Source: Nocardia terrae (GTDB lineage: Bacteria; Actinomycetota; Actinomycetes; Mycobacteriales; Mycobacteriaceae). From it: 64,000 bases of DNA. The translations under genes and the position numbers were made by a program. Under the pieces are notes generated by a model that saw nothing but the letters and a program-made list of their open reading frames with translations, was not told where the DNA came from and searched no databases. The stretch spans positions 744,001-808,000 of the forward strand of contig NZ_WRPP01000003.1 in the NCBI RefSeq assembly GCF_009760405.1. The letters run 5' to 3'. Below are positions 61,068 through 64,000 of the stretch, piece after piece (position 1 is the stretch's first letter; each line of letters opens with the position of its first letter).

Positions 61068-62717
61068 TTACTTCGAGCTGGAAGCGGCCGCGTGGTTGTC
61101 TGCTTCACGGGCCTCGGTCTGCGCCTTCGCCCACTTGTAGTCGGGCTTGCCGGCGGGCGAGCGCTTGATCTCGTCCGCGTACCACAGGCTGCGCGGCATC
61201 TTGTAGGAGGAGATCTCCTTGGTCAGGGTCGGGCGCAGCTCCTCCAGGGTCGGGCGGGCCTCGCCGCGACACTGCACGACCGCGACCACCCGCTGGCCCC
61301 AGCGCTCGTCGGGCACGCCGACCACGAGTGCGTCGAAGATGTCCGGGTGCGCCTTGAGCGCGCCCTCGACCTCCTCGGGGTAGATCTTCTCGCCACCGGA
61401 GTTGATGGACACCGAACCACGACCCAGCATGGTGACGGTGCCGTCCTCCTCCACCCGGGCGAAGTCGCCGGGGATGGAGTAGCGAATCCCGTTGAACACC
61501 TTGAAGGTTTCGGCGGTCTTCACCGGGTCGTTGTAGTAGCCCACCGGGATGTTCCCGGTGCGGGCCAGCATGCCCACCTGACCCGAGCCGGGCGCGACCT
61601 CGTTGCCCTCTTCGTCGATCACCTTGGTGGAGCCGTCGATCTTCACGCGCGGACCGCCGGTGTGGGTCGCGCCCTTGGCCGCCACGGCCAGACCGCCGAA
61701 GCCGGTCTCCGAGGAGCCGATCGAGTCGGTGATGAGCGCGTTCGGGAACCGCTCGATGAACTCGTCCTTGAACGCGGGCGAGAACAGCGCGGCGCTGGAG
61801 GCCAGCACCCACAGGCTCGAATGGTCGTACGGCGCACCGGTTTCCGGGTTGCCCGCCGCCACCGCGTCGAGCATCGGACGCGCCATGGCGTCACCGGTAA
61901 TAAAGATCATGTTCACGCCGTGGTTCTCGATGGCCTGCCACACGCCGTGCCCGCTGAACTCGGGCAGCATGACGGCCTTGCCGCCGTCGAAGAGGCTGTG
62001 CAGGGTCGCGGTGAACGCGCCGCCGTGGATCAGCGGCGGAATCGGGTAGCGCACCATCTGCGTGGCGCCGCTCGCGCCGCCCTTGGCCTGCTCCCACTCG
62101 TCCTCGATGAAGACGCCGGTGTAGAAGTTGATGCCGCCGCCGAGGACGCGCCACCAGTCCTCCTGCCGCCACATGACGCCCTTGGGCATGCCGGTGGTGC
62201 CGCCGGTGTAGATCATCATGATGTCGTCGGCGGAGCGCTCCTCGAAATCGCGCTCGCCGTGCGAACCCGCCAGTGCCGCTTCGTATTCGACCGCGGTCGG
62301 GGGCAGCGGCAGATCGGTGCCGTCCTCGACGGTGATGACCGACTTGATCTTCGGCACGTTCGGCAGCACATTGGCGACCTTGTCGCTGTAGCGCCGCTCG
62401 TGAATGAGAGCGACCATGTCCGAGTTCTCGAAGATGTACTGCAACTCGTTCTCAACGTACCGGTAGTTCACGTTGATCATGACCGCGCGCGCCTTGAAGA
62501 TGGCGACCATGGCCTCGACGGCCTCGATGGTGTTGCGCGAGTACACGCCGACCTTGTCACCCGGCTGCACACCCTGTTCCTGCAGGTAGTGCGCCAGCCG
62601 GTTGGCCCGGTCCTCCAATTCGGCGTAGGTCACCGAACGCGAGTCGTCAACCAGTGCGACACGTTCCGGCATGAGGTCGATGGTGTGCTCGACGAGGTCC
62701 GCAATGTTGTAGCTCAC
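61068..62717 (-). CDS. fadD19: Steroid-type acyl-CoA synthetase FadD19
   Basis: A 549-residue ANL-family synthetase: NIADLVEHTIDLMPERVALV opening, P-loop MMIYTGGTTGMPKGVMWR, IGSSETGFGG, and LGRGSVSINSGGEKIYPEEVE with the catalytic lysine in KRSPAGKPDYKWAK. Closest in memory to M. tuberculosis FadD19, which activates the C26 side chain of cholest-4-en-3-one acid. The GTG at 62717 (VSYNIADL) is preferred; the upstream frame runs into the next gene. A KstR-like site ends 10 bp before the start. Confidence 0.9.
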   Translation of the reverse strand: MSYNIADLVEHTIDLMPERVALVDDSRSVTYAELEDRANRLAHYLQEQGVQPGDKVGVYSRNTIEAVEAMVAIFKARAVMINVNYRYVENELQYIFENSDMVALIHERRYSDKVANVLPNVPKIKSVITVEDGTDLPLPPTAVEYEAALAGSHGERDFEERSADDIMMIYTGGTTGMPKGVMWRQEDWWRVLGGGINFYTGVFIEDEWEQAKGGASGATQMVRYPIPPLIHGGAFTATLHSLFDGGKAVMLPEFSGHGVWQAIENHGVNMIFITGDAMARPMLDAVAAGNPETGAPYDHSSLWVLASSAALFSPAFKDEFIERFPNALITDSIGSSETGFGGLAVAAKGATHTGGPRVKIDGSTKVIDEEGNEVAPGSGQVGMLARTGNIPVGYYNDPVKTAETFKVFNGIRYSIPGDFARVEEDGTVTMLGRGSVSINSGGEKIYPEEVEGALKAHPDIFDALVVGVPDERWGQRVVAVVQCRGEARPTLEELRPTLTKEISSYKMPRSLWYADEIKRSPAGKPDYKWAKAQTEAREADNHAAASSSK

Positions 62718-62727
62718 AGGATCAAAA

Positions 62728-62741
62728 TAGAACGTGTTCTT
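62728..62741. promoter_or_regulatory. Predicted KstR operator, fadD19
   Basis: TAGAACGTGTTCTT has the TNNAACNNGTT part intact with one mismatch at the last base. It lies 10-24 bp before the fadD19 GTG, over the expected ribosome-binding or transcription start region. Confidence 0.75.
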
Positions 62742-62815
62742 GTGTGTGACAAGCCACAAATCCCACTCATTCGATGGACCGAATGTGCCCCCTGTCACAC
62801 ACAGTACCGCGATTC

Positions 62816-63853
62816 CTACGATTCGATCAGCGGACGCAGACGCTCGAACTGCGCGACGTCCCGGACCCCGACCAGCATCATCGTGACCCCGGCCTGCTCC
62901 CAGACCTTCAGCTGCTCGCGCACCTCGGCCTCGTTGCCGATGATGGTGGTGTCGAGGATCAGCTCGTCGGGAACCGCCGCGGCCGCCTCTTCCTTGCGAC
63001 CGGACCGGAACAGCCGGGTGATCTCCTCGACCGCCTCGCCGTAGCCCATGCGGCGGTAGACCTCGGCGTGGAAATTCAGTTCCTCCGCGCCCATTCCGCC
63101 GATGTACAGCGCGCTGAAGGGCCGGATCGCGTCCAGCGCGGCCTTGCGGTCGTCGGTCAGGATCACCTGCGCGGTGGCCGCGATCTCGAAGTCCTCGCGC
63201 GAGCGCCGCGCACCCGGCCGCGCGAAGCCCTCGTCGAGCCACTCGTTGTACATGTCCGCCAGGCGCGGGGTGTAGTAGATGGCCAGCCAGCCGTCGGCGA
63301 TCTCCGCGGTGAGGGCCACGTTCTTGGGGCCCTCGGCGCCGAGCCAGATGGGCAGATCCGAGCGCAGGGGGTGGGTGATCGGCTTGAGCGGCTTACCGAG
63401 TCCGGTCGCCCCGGAACCGTTGTAGGGCAGCGGGAAATGCGGCCCGTCGTTGACGACCTTGCCCTCACGGGCGAGCACCTGCCGCACGATCGAGACGTAT
63501 TCCCGGGTGCGCGCCAGCGGCTTGGCGAAAGGCTGGCCGTACCAGCCCTCCACGACCTGCGGGCCCGAGACGCCGAGTCCCAGGATGTGGCGGCCGCCGC
63601 TGAGGTGATCGAGGGTCAGTGCGGCCATGGCGGTGCCGGTCGGCGTGCGCGCCGACATCTGCACGACCGAGGTGCCCAGGCGCACCCGGCTGGTGTCCGA
63701 GCCGTACCAGGCCAGCGGCGTGAAGGCGTCCGAACCCCAGGACTCCGCGGTGAAGACGGCGTCGAAGCCGACCTCCTCGGCGGCCAGCACCAATTCCCGC
63801 GTATTGGCGGGCGGCTGCGCGCCCCAATATCCCAGTTGCAAGCCAAAGCGCAT
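62816..63853 (-). CDS. LLM-class F420-dependent oxidoreductase (Rv3520c-like)
   Basis: A 345-residue luciferase-like monooxygenase-fold oxidoreductase: MRFGLQLGYWGAQPPANTRE, FTAESWGSDAFTPLAWYGSDT, TLDHLSGGRHILGLGVSGPQ, and PIWLGAEGPKNV. Members of this subgroup use coenzyme F420 rather than FMN. Rv3520c occupies the same place in the mycobacterial steroid cluster. The ATG is preceded by AGGAAGG. A perfect KstR palindrome lies 71 bp upstream. Confidence 0.9.
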   Translation of the reverse strand: MRFGLQLGYWGAQPPANTRELVLAAEEVGFDAVFTAESWGSDAFTPLAWYGSDTSRVRLGTSVVQMSARTPTGTAMAALTLDHLSGGRHILGLGVSGPQVVEGWYGQPFAKPLARTREYVSIVRQVLAREGKVVNDGPHFPLPYNGSGATGLGKPLKPITHPLRSDLPIWLGAEGPKNVALTAEIADGWLAIYYTPRLADMYNEWLDEGFARPGARRSREDFEIAATAQVILTDDRKAALDAIRPFSALYIGGMGAEELNFHAEVYRRMGYGEAVEEITRLFRSGRKEEAAAAVPDELILDTTIIGNEAEVREQLKVWEQAGVTMMLVGVRDVAQFERLRPLIES

Positions 63854-63923
63854 GTCCGCGTTCCTTCCTAGAACATCCCGGGCCGGTCGGCAGGGCCGCA
63901 GCCGCAGCTCTTGCCACCATCAC

Positions 63924-63937
63924 TAGAACCTGTTCTA
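63924..63937. promoter_or_regulatory. Predicted KstR operator, LLM gene and divergent partial gene
   Basis: TAGAACCTGTTCTA is an exact match to TNNAACNNGTTNNA and symmetric outside the central pair. It sits between the LLM start (63853) and the GTG at 63947 and could control both. Confidence 0.85.
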
Positions 63938-63946
63938 CTCGATCTC

Positions 63947-64000
63947 GTGACTCTGGGGAACACCGAAGTACTGTCCGCACCGCTGCGGATGCAATTCGAC
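63947..64000 (+). CDS. Start of a possible OB-fold/zinc-ribbon (DUF35) protein, cut by the window
   Basis: An open frame of 18 codons from GTG (VTLGNTEVLSAPLRMQFD) reaches the last base. The segment LSAPLRMQFD resembles the opening of DUF35 proteins (mycobacterial Rv3521 lies at this place, divergent from Rv3520c, before ltp4 and ltp3 thiolase-like genes). A perfect KstR site is 9 bp upstream. Too short to be certain. Confidence 0.5.
   Translation, partial: MTLGNTEVLSAPLRMQFD

Overview
The window is high-GC actinobacterial chromosome. It carries an mce operon of the mce4 (sterol import) type, steroid-degradation genes, an antigen-85-like secreted esterase, phoPR and gene order close to mycobacteria. 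I infer Nocardia or a close mycolic-acid-producing relative. There are no rRNA genes, insertion sequences, phage genes or CRISPR arrays; one tRNA (Thr, anticodon TGT) is present.

Layout. 1-5 kb: partial YhgE/Pip-like membrane protein, a small sterol-carrier-family protein, a CPBP intramembrane protease coupled to a membrane alpha/beta hydrolase, and a YiaA/B protein. 5-14 kb: purL, a GT87 mannosyltransferase, an M18 aminopeptidase, a MarR regulator divergent from a signal-peptide-less AmiC-like binding protein, purQ and purS, an MBL-fold hydrolase and a membrane protein. 14-26 kb: an MMPL transporter, then an amino-acid island. In the island an operon of GadC-like antiporter, small anchored protein and M20 dipeptidase diverges from glutamate decarboxylase; a Dcu-type carrier coupled to peptidase E and an S9 oligopeptidase follow. 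26-38 kb: small proteins (one DUF397), an antigen-85-like esterase, two HIT proteins, purB, TetR, an aminotransferase, an M23 endopeptidase, purD and phoPR. 38-42 kb: tRNA-Thr, an orphan MbtH protein, an alpha/beta hydrolase, a 55-aa protein before otsA, and an SDR. 42-53 kb: the complete mce4-like operon (yrbEAB, mceA-F, two Mce-associated proteins). 53-57 kb: hsd4A-like SDR, ferredoxin, fadE26 and fadE27. 57-64 kb: mycothiol/DinB-type protein, glycosyltransferase, VOC protein, SigG-like sigma factor, fadD19, an LLM oxidoreductase and the first codons of what may be a DUF35 protein.

How it works together. The 42-64 kb part reads as a sterol uptake and side-chain degradation regulon. Six matches to the KstR operator pattern TNNAACNNGTTNNA (three exact, three with one or two end mismatches) lie upstream of yrbEA, hsd4A, fdxD/fadE26, fadD19 and the LLM gene. 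The 17-26 kb part combines peptidases releasing acidic amino acids, carriers for them, and glutamate decarboxylase, suggesting acidic-peptide use and/or GABA-based pH control. The purine genes purL, purQ, purS, purB and purD all lie on the minus strand between 5 and 35 kb.

The least explained sequence is non-coding. A 67-bp element occurs twice (7510 and 33981; 54 of 67 positions match by my hand alignment). Two unrelated minisatellites (44-bp units at 30.3 kb, 32-bp units at 56.9 kb) are each attached to an identical 28-nt hairpin sequence placed just downstream of a gene in the same relative orientation.
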